A stretch of DNA of 25,791 nucleotides from Bacteroidales bacterium. Its GTDB lineage: Bacteria > Bacteroidota > Bacteroidia > Bacteroidales > WCHB1-69. The position numbers and the translations under genes are program-made. Every line of letters begins with the position of its first letter. The first letter of the stretch is position 1. The notes below the pieces were generated by a model. The model was not told the DNA's origin and made no database searches. It saw only the letters and a list, made by a program, of their open reading frames with translations. The DNA is taken from assembly GCA_024400715.1 (NCBI GenBank), contig JAKSMH010000001.1, positions 1 through 25,791 of the forward strand, read 5' to 3'. Shown here piece by piece: positions 8,139 to 15,526 of this stretch.

Positions 8139-10532
8139 TTATTTTTTAATTCTCATACCGTAGAATGAACGATAAACGAAAATCAAACCCACGATGAAGA
8201 ATATTGCGCCAATATATGGAGTGTAGTCAATAGCTGAGCTTGATAATTTCATACCGATGGCAATCTCCACGGCCAACATTCCAAACAAAGTAGAGAATTT
8301 GATGATGGGGTTTAAGGCCACAGATGAGGTGTCTTTGTATGGGTCACCGACGGTGTCTCCGATAACGGTGGCAGCGTGCAAGTCGGTGTTCTTTTCCTTC
8401 AAATCAACTTCCACCACCTTTTTGGAGTTATCCCAAGCGCCACCGGCGTTAGCCATATAAATAGCTTGGAACAGGCCGAAAACGGCGATTGAAACAAGGT
8501 AGGCAACGAAAAAGTTGGGGTCAAAGAAAGCGAAAGCCAAAGTGAGGCAGAAAATGACGGCAAAAATATTCCACATACCTTGTTGCGCGTATTTGGTACA
8601 AATACGAACCACGGTCTTGGAATCTTCAATGTCGGCCTCATCTTTATCAAGATTCATATTTTTCTTGATGAATTCAACGGCACGATAGGCGCCCGTGGTT
8701 ACGGCCTGCATAGAAGCACCGCTGAACCAGTAAATAACGGCACCGCCGGTAATGAATCCAAGGATGACAGGAGCATCGGTCAAACTTAATTGAAGCAATC
8801 CAACGTTTTTCAGTAATAAGATGATGGCAAAAATCATAGTGGTGGCACCAACCACGGCAGTACCAATCAATACGGGTTTTGCCGTTGCCTTGAAGGTGTT
8901 ACCGGCACCGTCGTTGGCTTCAAGATAGTACTTGCCCATCTCGAAATCGGGAGTGAAACCGTAGTCTTTTTCAATTTCAGAAGAAATATTTGGAATTTGT
9001 TCAATCTGAGATAATTCGAAAACAGATTGGGCATTATCGGTAACGGGACCATAGCTGTCAACGGCAATGGTAACAGGACCCATACCAAGGAAACCAAATG
9101 CCACCAAACCGAAAGCGAAAATAGAAGAATATTCCCCAAAAATTTCAAGTCCGTTGGAAGCTACGATTACACCACCCAACATTAAGCCAACCATAATTAA
9201 ACCTTTCCAAAAAGCACTGAAATTACCGGCAACCATACCTGATAAAATGGTCAGGGAAGCACCGCCTTCGCGTGAAGCGGTCACCACTTCTTGTACGTGG
9301 CGGCTGTTGGAACTGGTAAATGCTTTGGTGATTTCGGGAATAATGGCCGCTGCCAAAGTACCAAAACTGATAATGGAAGCCAAACGCCACCACAAGTCGG
9401 GTCCGTATGTGTCGGCTACAGAGTTGTTGGTCAATAATAAGTTGCTGATGCAGAAAGTAACGATGATAGAGATAATGGAAGTAATCCATACCAAGGAAGT
9501 CAAAGGATTTTCAAAATTGAAATTCTTGGAATTTTTATATTTTGCGGTAGAAATAGCATGGTTGATACCGTAAGACAAAACGGAAGTGAATACCATTAAA
9601 ATACGCATAGCGAAAATCCAGGCAATCAAAAGGGCTTGAGTTTCAACATTTCCGCCCAAAACCAAAATGATAAAAGAAATCAAGGCTACACCGGTAACGC
9701 CGTAGGTTTCAAAACCATCGGCGGTAGGTCCAACGCTGTCGCCTGCGTTGTCACCCGTACAGTCAGCAATAACACCGGGGTTACGTGGATCATCTTCCCC
9801 AATCTTGAAGATAACCTTCATCAAGTCGGAACCGATATCGACAATTTTGGTGAAAATACCACCGGCGATACGCAATGCACTCGCACCCAAGGATTCACCA
9901 ATGGCAAAACCAATCAAGCAGGCACCGGCACTTTCGGCAGGGATGAATAACAAAATAATCAACATCATAATTAATTCGATGGTGATGAGCAATAAACCTA
10001 CACTCATACCGGATTGCAATGGCAAGGAAACCACATTCCAAGGCTTACCGCGCAAAGAGGCAAAGGAAGTCCTGCAGTTGGCGTAGGTATTGATACGAAT
10101 GCCGAACCAGGCCACGGCGTATGATCCGCAAATGCCAAGTATGGTCCACAGTAGAATCAATAAGACTTGCGGGACACTTTTGCCACTGAGTACGCCAAAA
10201 TAGAAAATAATGATGGCACCAATGATGGCAAAGAGAATAAGGAGAAACTTGCCTTGTTGAAGCAAGTACGTTTTACAAGTCGTGTAAATAGTATTGGCCA
10301 CGTTGCGCATAGAGGTGTGAACGGGGAATTTCTTGATTCTTAAAGCTTGGAACAAACCAAAAATTAATCCTAAAATTACGATGATGGAGCCCCATAGCAA
10401 TAAAGCTTTTGCTGTTACATTGCCATTAAAAAAGGTAACATCGGAAAAGTTTGGCAATGTAAGATCTGCTTCGCTGGCAAAAATAAATGCGGGAAACAGC
10501 AGTAACACCAATGATGATAATACTTTTTTCAT
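8139..10532 (-). CDS. hppA: Membrane-bound ion-translocating pyrophosphatase
   Basis: This 797-residue integral membrane enzyme couples hydrolysis of inorganic pyrophosphate to export of H+ and/or Na+ across the inner membrane. Substrate-binding motifs are clear: EDDPRNP (246-252), GDNAGDSVGPTAD (260-272), DSYGPVTDNAQ (492-502) and, near the C-terminus, ANAGGAWDNSKK plus GDTVGDPYKDT. Position K548 in GNTFKAT corresponds to the residue that is Ala in K+-dependent and Lys in K+-independent enzymes, so K+ independence is predicted. The motif is atypical (F for the second T of GNTT). The N-terminus (MKKVLSSLVLLLFPAFIFASE) looks like a signal sequence and makes the protein longer than most. It is the first gene of hppA, barrel protein, waaA. 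Confidence 0.95.
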   Translation of the reverse strand: MKKVLSSLVLLLFPAFIFASEADLTLPNFSDVTFFNGNVTAKALLLWGSIIVILGLIFGLFQALRIKKFPVHTSMRNVANTIYTTCKTYLLQQGKFLLILFAIIGAIIIFYFGVLSGKSVPQVLLILLWTILGICGSYAVAWFGIRINTYANCRTSFASLRGKPWNVVSLPLQSGMSVGLLLITIELIMMLIILLFIPAESAGACLIGFAIGESLGASALRIAGGIFTKIVDIGSDLMKVIFKIGEDDPRNPGVIADCTGDNAGDSVGPTADGFETYGVTGVALISFIILVLGGNVETQALLIAWIFAMRILMVFTSVLSYGINHAISTAKYKNSKNFNFENPLTSLVWITSIISIIVTFCISNLLLTNNSVADTYGPDLWWRLASIISFGTLAAAIIPEITKAFTSSNSRHVQEVVTASREGGASLTILSGMVAGNFSAFWKGLIMVGLMLGGVIVASNGLEIFGEYSSIFAFGLVAFGFLGMGPVTIAVDSYGPVTDNAQSVFELSQIEQIPNISSEIEKDYGFTPDFEMGKYYLEANDGAGNTFKATAKPVLIGTAVVGATTMIFAIILLLKNVGLLQLSLTDAPVILGFITGGAVIYWFSGASMQAVTTGAYRAVEFIKKNMNLDKDEADIEDSKTVVRICTKYAQQGMWNIFAVIFCLTLAFAFFDPNFFVAYLVSIAVFGLFQAIYMANAGGAWDNSKKVVEVDLKEKNTDLHAATVIGDTVGDPYKDTSSVALNPIIKFSTLFGMLAVEIAIGMKLSSSAIDYTPYIGAIFFIVGLIFVYRSFYGMRIKK

Positions 10533-10565
10533 AATTTATCTATTTGATTTATAATTATTTGAATC

Positions 10566-10613
10566 AAAAAAACAAACTCATTTGATTTTCTCAAAAAGTG
10601 TCAAATGAGTTTG
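10566..10613 (-). terminator. Intrinsic terminator of ahcY
   Basis: Read on the minus strand, CAAACTCATTTGA (10613-10601) and TCAAATGAGTTTG (10585-10573) form a perfect 13-bp stem with a 15-nt loop. Seven T residues follow directly (10572-10566). It lies between the ahcY stop and the hppA start and should separate the two transcripts. Confidence 0.85.
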
Positions 10614-10668
10614 CAAAGGTAAGGTAATTTTTTCAAATAACATTGTTATTTAAAAATAACAAGTATTT

Positions 10669-12078
10669 TTAATATCTATATAAGTCGCTTTTAAATGGTC
10701 CGTTGACGGGAACTCCAATATAATCGGCTTGTTTTTGAGTTAGTTGGGTGAGTTTCGCCCCGATTTTTGATAGGTGAAGTCTTGCGACTTCCTCATCAAG
10801 ATTTTTTGGAAGGTTATAGACACCAACCTTATAATCGTGTTGCCACAAATCCAATTGGGCCATCACCTGGTTGGTAAACGAATTGCTCATTACAAAAGAG
10901 GGATGTCCCGTGGCACAACCTAAGTTCACCAAGCGTCCTTCTGCCAAAATGAAGATGGAATGTCCGTCGGGGAAGATGTATTCGTCAACCTGCGGTTTGA
11001 TGGTGCGTTTCTTGATATGGGATTGCGCTTCAAAGGCACTGACTTGGATTTCGTTGTCGAAGTGGCCGATATTGCAAACGATGGCCTGGTCCTTCATTTT
11101 GTTGAGGTGGTCAACGGTGATGATGTCGCAGTTGCCGGTACAAGTCACATAGACATTGCTTTCGGACAAGGCGTCTTCCACGGTTTTGACTTCAAAGCCT
11201 TCCATAGCGGCTTGAAGGGCGCAGATGGGATCCACTTCGGTGACAATAACGCGGGCACCATACGATTTCATTGACTGGGCACAGCCTTTGCCCACATCAC
11301 CGTAACCGCATACCACCACCACCTTGCCGGCCAGCATAATGTCGGTGGCGCGCTTGATGCCGTCGGCCAAGGATTCGCGACAACCGTATTTGTTGTCAAA
11401 TTTCGACTTGGTCACGGAGTCGTTGACGTTGATGGCGGGGAATAATAATTCTTTGCGTTCCATCATTTGATACAAGCGGTGGACGCCCGTGGTGGTTTCT
11501 TCCGAAACGCCTTTAATGTCCTTCACCATACGATGCCAACGATGGGGATCTTCTTTTAATAATTCCTTGATCGTGTTCAATATAACGCCTTCTTCCTGAG
11601 ATGACGGTGTTTTGTCCAAAATAGAAGGATCTTCTTCTGCTTTATAGCCGGTGTGAATCAATAAGGTGGCATCACCGCCATCATCAACGATTAGTTGAGG
11701 ACCTTTTCCGCCAGGGAAAGACAGGGCCTGATTGGTACACCACCAGTATTCTTCCAGGGATTCGCCTTTCCAAGCAAAAACAGGAACTCCTGTGGCTGCG
11801 ATGGCGGCGGCGGCGTGGTCTTGCGTTGAAAAGATGTTGCAGCTGCACCAGCGTACTTCCGCACCCAAATGAACCAAGGTCTCAATCAGCACGGCCGTTT
11901 GGATGGTCATGTGGAGAGAACCCATAATACGTACGCCTTTAAGGGGCTTGAAATCACCGTATTTTTCACGTAATGCAATTAATCCGGGCATTTCCTTTTG
12001 GGAAACTTCAATGTCTTTGCGTCCCCAATCTGCCAATTTCATATCGGCAATTTTGTACTTCAATTCGTAATCAGTCAT
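10669..12078 (-). CDS. ahcY: Adenosylhomocysteinase
   Basis: This 469-residue cytoplasmic enzyme hydrolyses S-adenosylhomocysteine to adenosine and homocysteine, removing the inhibitory product of SAM-dependent methylation. Visible features include [16 protein letters not shown] near the N-terminus, [14 protein letters not shown] in the substrate domain, the NAD-binding [14 protein letters not shown], and the C-terminal KSDLYRY. The insert around [13 protein letters not shown] is normal for the long bacterial type. I chose the ATG at 12078 ([13 protein letters not shown]). Two upstream in-frame ATGs exist, but the one at 12117 lies inside the predicted -7 box, so it cannot be used from that promoter; the one at 12099 remains possible. 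It is followed by its own terminator and divergent from the kinase gene. Confidence 0.95.
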   Translation of the reverse strand: MTDYELKYKIADMKLADWGRKDIEVSQKEMPGLIALREKYGDFKPLKGVRIMGSLHMTIQTAVLIETLVHLGAEVRWCSCNIFSTQDHAAAAIAATGVPVFAWKGESLEEYWWCTNQALSFPGGKGPQLIVDDGGDATLLIHTGYKAEEDPSILDKTPSSQEEGVILNTIKELLKEDPHRWHRMVKDIKGVSEETTTGVHRLYQMMERKELLFPAINVNDSVTKSKFDNKYGCRESLADGIKRATDIMLAGKVVVVCGYGDVGKGCAQSMKSYGARVIVTEVDPICALQAAMEGFEVKTVEDALSESNVYVTCTGNCDIITVDHLNKMKDQAIVCNIGHFDNEIQVSAFEAQSHIKKRTIKPQVDEYIFPDGHSIFILAEGRLVNLGCATGHPSFVMSNSFTNQVMAQLDLWQHDYKVGVYNLPKNLDEEVARLHLSKIGAKLTQLTQKQADYIGVPVNGPFKSDLYRY

Positions 12079-12114
12079 TGTAATTCTGTTTAAATTCATA
12101 AATAAATACGTCGG

Positions 12115-12122
12115 CAAAATTA
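12115..12122 (-). promoter_or_regulatory. -7 box of the ahcY promoter
   Basis: The minus strand reads TAATTTTG, matching TAnnTTTG, 36 nt before the ATG at 12078. No clean -33 TTG is seen. The position argues against translation starting at 12117. Confidence 0.45.
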
Positions 12123-12164
12123 CAAAAATTATTGTTTTTGATTAAGCGTGAATAATATTTTCCG

Positions 12165-12195
12165 TTGGAGCGGATTGTAAAAATATGTACTTTTG
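12165..12195 (+). promoter_or_regulatory. Promoter of the two-component operon
   Basis: TTG at 12165-12167 and TACTTTTG at 12188-12195 are separated by 20 nt, the same spacing as in the permease promoter. A TTG codon at 12193 that could open the frame lies inside the -7 box, so the ATG at 12214 is the likely start, with a short leader. Confidence 0.6.
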
Positions 12196-12213
12196 CATTT
12201 CAAAGTAAAAATT

Positions 12214-13734
12214 ATGCGAAAACGATTATTGATACCTCTTTCCATTTTTTTAGGATGCGTCGCTATCTTGCTGGTGTTTGCCATCTTTCAGCTATATAAA
12301 GAAGCAGAAAAGGTACAGCGAAGCATTTTCGTAAACGAGGTTTTGATTGCTGGTGAAGGCGTGATCAATAAAATTGACGCCACCTTGAAAAACGATACCA
12401 TCGCATTGTCTTCTATTCATCAGTTGGATCCTGATTCCGTGCCCATTTCTACTGTGTATAAAAAATTCACGAACAGGTTTTATTTGGATTCGGCTACCCG
12501 CCGCCCAATCGGTATTATTAGCACGACTTTCGATTTTGACCAGGACAATACGATTTATGCTGTGGTAGATACCATTTATTTTGACACCAACTATTTATTT
12601 TCTATCCAGGAATTTGACAATTTGTGGGGTGCCCAAATGGGAGGCGCAAATTCCGAGGTGCCATTGCAGAAGAAATTGGTGGAAATGGACAGTAGCGAAC
12701 GACTGCTGCTGAATCGAGATTTTCTCTACCGAATCATCAAGGAAGCATTGGCGGCGGAGAATATCAATGGCTTTTTTGACTTTGCATTATACAATGCCTA
12801 TACTGCCGATTTTGTGGTTGCCCCTCACTTCGTCCAACAGGATAAGATTTTACAAAGTGAATATATTTTTAAACTCAAACCCAACGACAAATTCATTGCG
12901 CCGCATTATCTAGTACTGATTTTCCCTTCGGAAAGAAGTATTTTTTTCCAACGTATGAGTACGATTGTTATTCTGATCGTCTGCTTTATCATTATTATCA
13001 TTGTCATTTGCGCTGCGACTTTGACGGCCTTGTATAGGCAAAAGAAAATGTCGGAGGTCAAAAATGATTTTATTAACAATATGACGCACGAATTCAAGAC
13101 ACCGATTTCAACCATCTCCCTGGCTTGCGAAGCTATGGGCGATAAAAGTGTGGATGATGCCGTTAAAATGTCATATATCTCGATTATCAAAGATGAAAAT
13201 AATCGGCTCGAAAATATGGTGGCCAATATTTTGCTCATCGCCAAACTCAATAAAGGTCAGCTGCGAATGAATATCGACTTGGTCGATGTGCACGAATTAA
13301 TCAATAATATCGCAAAAAGTATTTCTTTGCAGGTTTCAAGTAAAAAGGGAAGTATTTCCTTGAAATTGAATGCCATTATTTATCGTATTTTCGCAGATCC
13401 GATTCATATCGAAAATGTCATTGTCAATCTTATTGAAAACGCCATCAAATATTCTCCAAAACAGCCAAAGATTGAGGTTAGGACTTACAATGACAATAAA
13501 AATATCATTATTGAGGTTGAAGATAATGGAATTGGCATCGCCCCTGAGCATATAAAGAGGATTTTCAATGAATTTTATCGTGTCCCCCAAGGAAATGTGC
13601 ATAATGCAAAAGGTTTTGGCTTAGGTTTGGGATATGTTAAAAAAATTGTATCTTTGCACCACGGAAATATTACAGTAAAAAGTAAAATAGATCAAGGCAG
13701 TACTTTTATCGTATCGCTGCCGTTTAAAATATAA
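12214..13734 (+). CDS. rprX: Sensor histidine kinase (RprX-like)
   Basis: This 506-residue inner-membrane kinase has TM1 at about residues 5-25, a periplasmic sensor region of about 220 residues with no recognised fold, and TM2 at about 248-275 (IVILIVCFIIIIIVIC). The dimerisation/phosphoacceptor box is NNMTHEFKTPIST with His292. The catalytic domain has an N box NLIENAIKYSP, G1 VEDNGIGIAP and G2 GFGLGLGYVKK. It should autophosphorylate and pass phosphate to the response regulator encoded 4 nt downstream. The pair resembles RprX/RprY of Bacteroides fragilis; this assignment rests on overall resemblance and gene order. The stimulus is unknown. Confidence 0.88.
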   Translation: MRKRLLIPLSIFLGCVAILLVFAIFQLYKEAEKVQRSIFVNEVLIAGEGVINKIDATLKNDTIALSSIHQLDPDSVPISTVYKKFTNRFYLDSATRRPIGIISTTFDFDQDNTIYAVVDTIYFDTNYLFSIQEFDNLWGAQMGGANSEVPLQKKLVEMDSSERLLLNRDFLYRIIKEALAAENINGFFDFALYNAYTADFVVAPHFVQQDKILQSEYIFKLKPNDKFIAPHYLVLIFPSERSIFFQRMSTIVILIVCFIIIIIVICAATLTALYRQKKMSEVKNDFINNMTHEFKTPISTISLACEAMGDKSVDDAVKMSYISIIKDENNRLENMVANILLIAKLNKGQLRMNIDLVDVHELINNIAKSISLQVSSKKGSISLKLNAIIYRIFADPIHIENVIVNLIENAIKYSPKQPKIEVRTYNDNKNIIIEVEDNGIGIAPEHIKRIFNEFYRVPQGNVHNAKGFGLGLGYVKKIVSLHHGNITVKSKIDQGSTFIVSLPFKI

Positions 13735-13738
13735 GGTT

Positions 13739-14425
13739 ATGGATAAGCAGATCAAGATTTTATTAGCAGAAGATGATGTTAATCTGGGGAAAGTATTGAC
13801 TACCTATTTGGAAGCCAAGGGATATGCGGTAGGCCACGCCAGCAACGGCGAAATGGCTTACGATATGTTCTGTGCTGATGATTACAATATTTGCGTAGTG
13901 GATGTAATGATGCCCTTGAAAGACGGTTTTACCCTGGCTCGCGAAATTCGTAAGTTGGACAGCAAAATGCCCATCATCTTCCTTACGGCAAAAAATCAAC
14001 AGGAAGATATTATCGAAGGTCTGTCCGTGGGCGATGATTATGTGACCAAACCATTTACAATGGAAGTGCTGTTGGCTCGTATCCAGGCCTTGCTGCGCCG
14101 TACCGTCCAATCTGATGATACCGAAACCCCAACGGTGGTGAATTTGGGTAGCATTACTTTTGATACAATGCGCCAAACCTTGAATATCCAAGGCGAAGAG
14201 AAAAAACTAACCACGCGCGAAACCGAGTTGCTGATAATGCTTATCAATAAAAAGAACGAAGTCCTTGAGCGCGGCTTCGCACTGAAGAAAATCTGGGGCG
14301 ACGATAGCTATTACAATGCCCGCAGTATGGACGTTTATATCACCAAACTGCGTAAATATTTTGTTTCGGAACCTTCCGTGCAGATTATCAATGTCCACGG
14401 CGTGGGTTTCAAATTGGTGATGTAA
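13739..14425 (+). CDS. rprY: OmpR/PhoB-family response regulator (RprY-like)
   Basis: The 228-residue protein has an intact receiver domain: acidic pocket EDD (11-13), phosphoacceptor Asp55 in CVVDVMMPLKDG, Thr83 in FLTAKNQ and Lys104 in VTKPF. The C-terminal winged-helix domain contains LTTRETELLIMLINKKNEV and the recognition region ARSMDVYITKLRKYF, ending HGVGFKLVM. It binds DNA when phosphorylated by the kinase encoded 4 nt upstream. Its stop codon is 2 nt from the stop of the convergent asd gene, leaving no room for a separate terminator between them. Target genes cannot be inferred from this window. Confidence 0.92.
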   Translation: MDKQIKILLAEDDVNLGKVLTTYLEAKGYAVGHASNGEMAYDMFCADDYNICVVDVMMPLKDGFTLAREIRKLDSKMPIIFLTAKNQQEDIIEGLSVGDDYVTKPFTMEVLLARIQALLRRTVQSDDTETPTVVNLGSITFDTMRQTLNIQGEEKKLTTRETELLIMLINKKNEVLERGFALKKIWGDDSYYNARSMDVYITKLRKYFVSEPSVQIINVHGVGFKLVM

Positions 14426-14427
14426 AT

Positions 14428-15420
14428 CTACTTTACAAATCCTTTTTGACAAAGCAACTGGGCAATCTGAACGGCATTGGTGGCCGCACCTTTGCGGAGA
14501 TTGTCGGCGACAACCCAAATGTTTAAGGCCTTTTCTTGAGATTCGTCACGACGAATCCTTCCTACGAAAACTTCATCCTTGTCCTTGGCAAAGTAGGGCA
14601 TTGGATATTCATTGTTGTCAGGGTTGTCAATGACTTTGATTCCGGGCATTTCATTCAATAAGCGATAAATGTCCGCTAATTCGTAGTCGTTTTCAAATTC
14701 AATGTTTACGGCTTCGGAATGTCCTCCCGTGACAGGAACCCTCACAACGGTGGCCGTTACGCGAATGCTGTCGTCACGAAGGATTTTGCGGGTTTCTTTG
14801 ACCAATTTCATTTCTTCCGAAGTGTAGCCGTTGTCCTCAAATGTGCCCCCGTGAGGCAATAAGTTCAAATCTATTCTATAAGGATAGGCCTTCTCGCAGT
14901 CCCTGCCTTCTCTTTCACTGAAAAGTTGGTTCAGGGCCTTTACGCCCGTTCCGCTTACAGACTGATATGTTGAAATGACTAATCTATTGATTTTGAATTG
15001 TTTGTGCAATGGTGCCAACGCTAAAACCATCTGAATGGTTGAGCAGTTGGGATTGGCAATGATGTGGTCGTCGGCAGTGATGACGTCCCCATTGATTTCA
15101 GGAACGACAAGCGGAATGTGCTTCTCGTAACGCCACGCCGATGAGTTGTCCACCACATAGGTGCCTTGCGCCGCAAACTGAGGAGCATATTGCAATGAAG
15201 CTCCGCTCCCTGCCGAAAAAATAGCAAGAGCAGGTTTCTCTGCAATGGCTTGCTCTACACTCACCACGGTAATCTCCCGGCCTGCAAAAGTTAGTTTTTT
15301 CCCTACGGATTTCGACGAAGCGGCAGCAATCAGTTCATTGCTTCCAAATCCTCTTTCTTCTAATACTTTCAACATTACACTTCCGACTAATCCTGTGGCT
15401 CCGACCAATGCTATTTTCAT
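14428..15420 (-). CDS. asd: Aspartate-semialdehyde dehydrogenase
   Basis: This 330-residue cytoplasmic enzyme reduces aspartyl phosphate with NADPH to aspartate semialdehyde, the branch point for lysine, diaminopimelate, threonine and methionine. It has the nucleotide-binding start MKIALVGATGLVGSVML, catalytic Cys126 in ANPNCSTIQM, the acyl-binding stretch STYQSVSGTG, and His234 in VPVTGGHSEAVN. Length is normal. It is transcribed alone, divergent from the large secreted protein, with overlapping promoters between them, and tail-to-tail with the response regulator at 2 nt. Confidence 0.95.
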   Translation of the reverse strand: MKIALVGATGLVGSVMLKVLEERGFGSNELIAAASSKSVGKKLTFAGREITVVSVEQAIAEKPALAIFSAGSGASLQYAPQFAAQGTYVVDNSSAWRYEKHIPLVVPEINGDVITADDHIIANPNCSTIQMVLALAPLHKQFKINRLVISTYQSVSGTGVKALNQLFSEREGRDCEKAYPYRIDLNLLPHGGTFEDNGYTSEEMKLVKETRKILRDDSIRVTATVVRVPVTGGHSEAVNIEFENDYELADIYRLLNEMPGIKVIDNPDNNEYPMPYFAKDKDEVFVGRIRRDESQEKALNIWVVADNLRKGAATNAVQIAQLLCQKGFVK

Positions 15421-15470
15421 TTTCTTTCAAAATTTATAAAAAGTTATTAACAACGATGTTTTTTATGCTG

Positions 15471-15478
15471 CAAAGATA
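15471..15478 (-). promoter_or_regulatory. -7 box of the asd promoter
   Basis: The minus strand reads TATCTTTG, a match to TAnnTTTG, 50 nt before the asd ATG. The adjacent plus-strand box at 15480-15487 faces the other way. Confidence 0.5.
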
Positions 15479-15479
15479 C

Positions 15480-15487
15480 TATTTTTG
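15480..15487 (+). promoter_or_regulatory. -7 box of the lamin-tail protein promoter
   Basis: The plus strand reads TATTTTTG, 39 nt before the ATG at 15527. It lies one base from the asd -7 box on the opposite strand, so the two promoters overlap. Confidence 0.45.
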
Positions 15488-15526
15488 CAAAAAAAATAAA
15501 CTAAAAAAAACTAAATCTACTATCCG

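Noticed and set aside
9067..9573. 168-codon plus-strand frame opposite hppA
   Set aside because: It is a shadow of the hppA codons with no start signal, promoter or family match.
12079..12117. Upstream in-frame starts of ahcY
   Set aside because: The ATG at 12117 overlaps the -7 box and is excluded if that promoter is used. The ATG at 12099 would add only seven residues with no family similarity.
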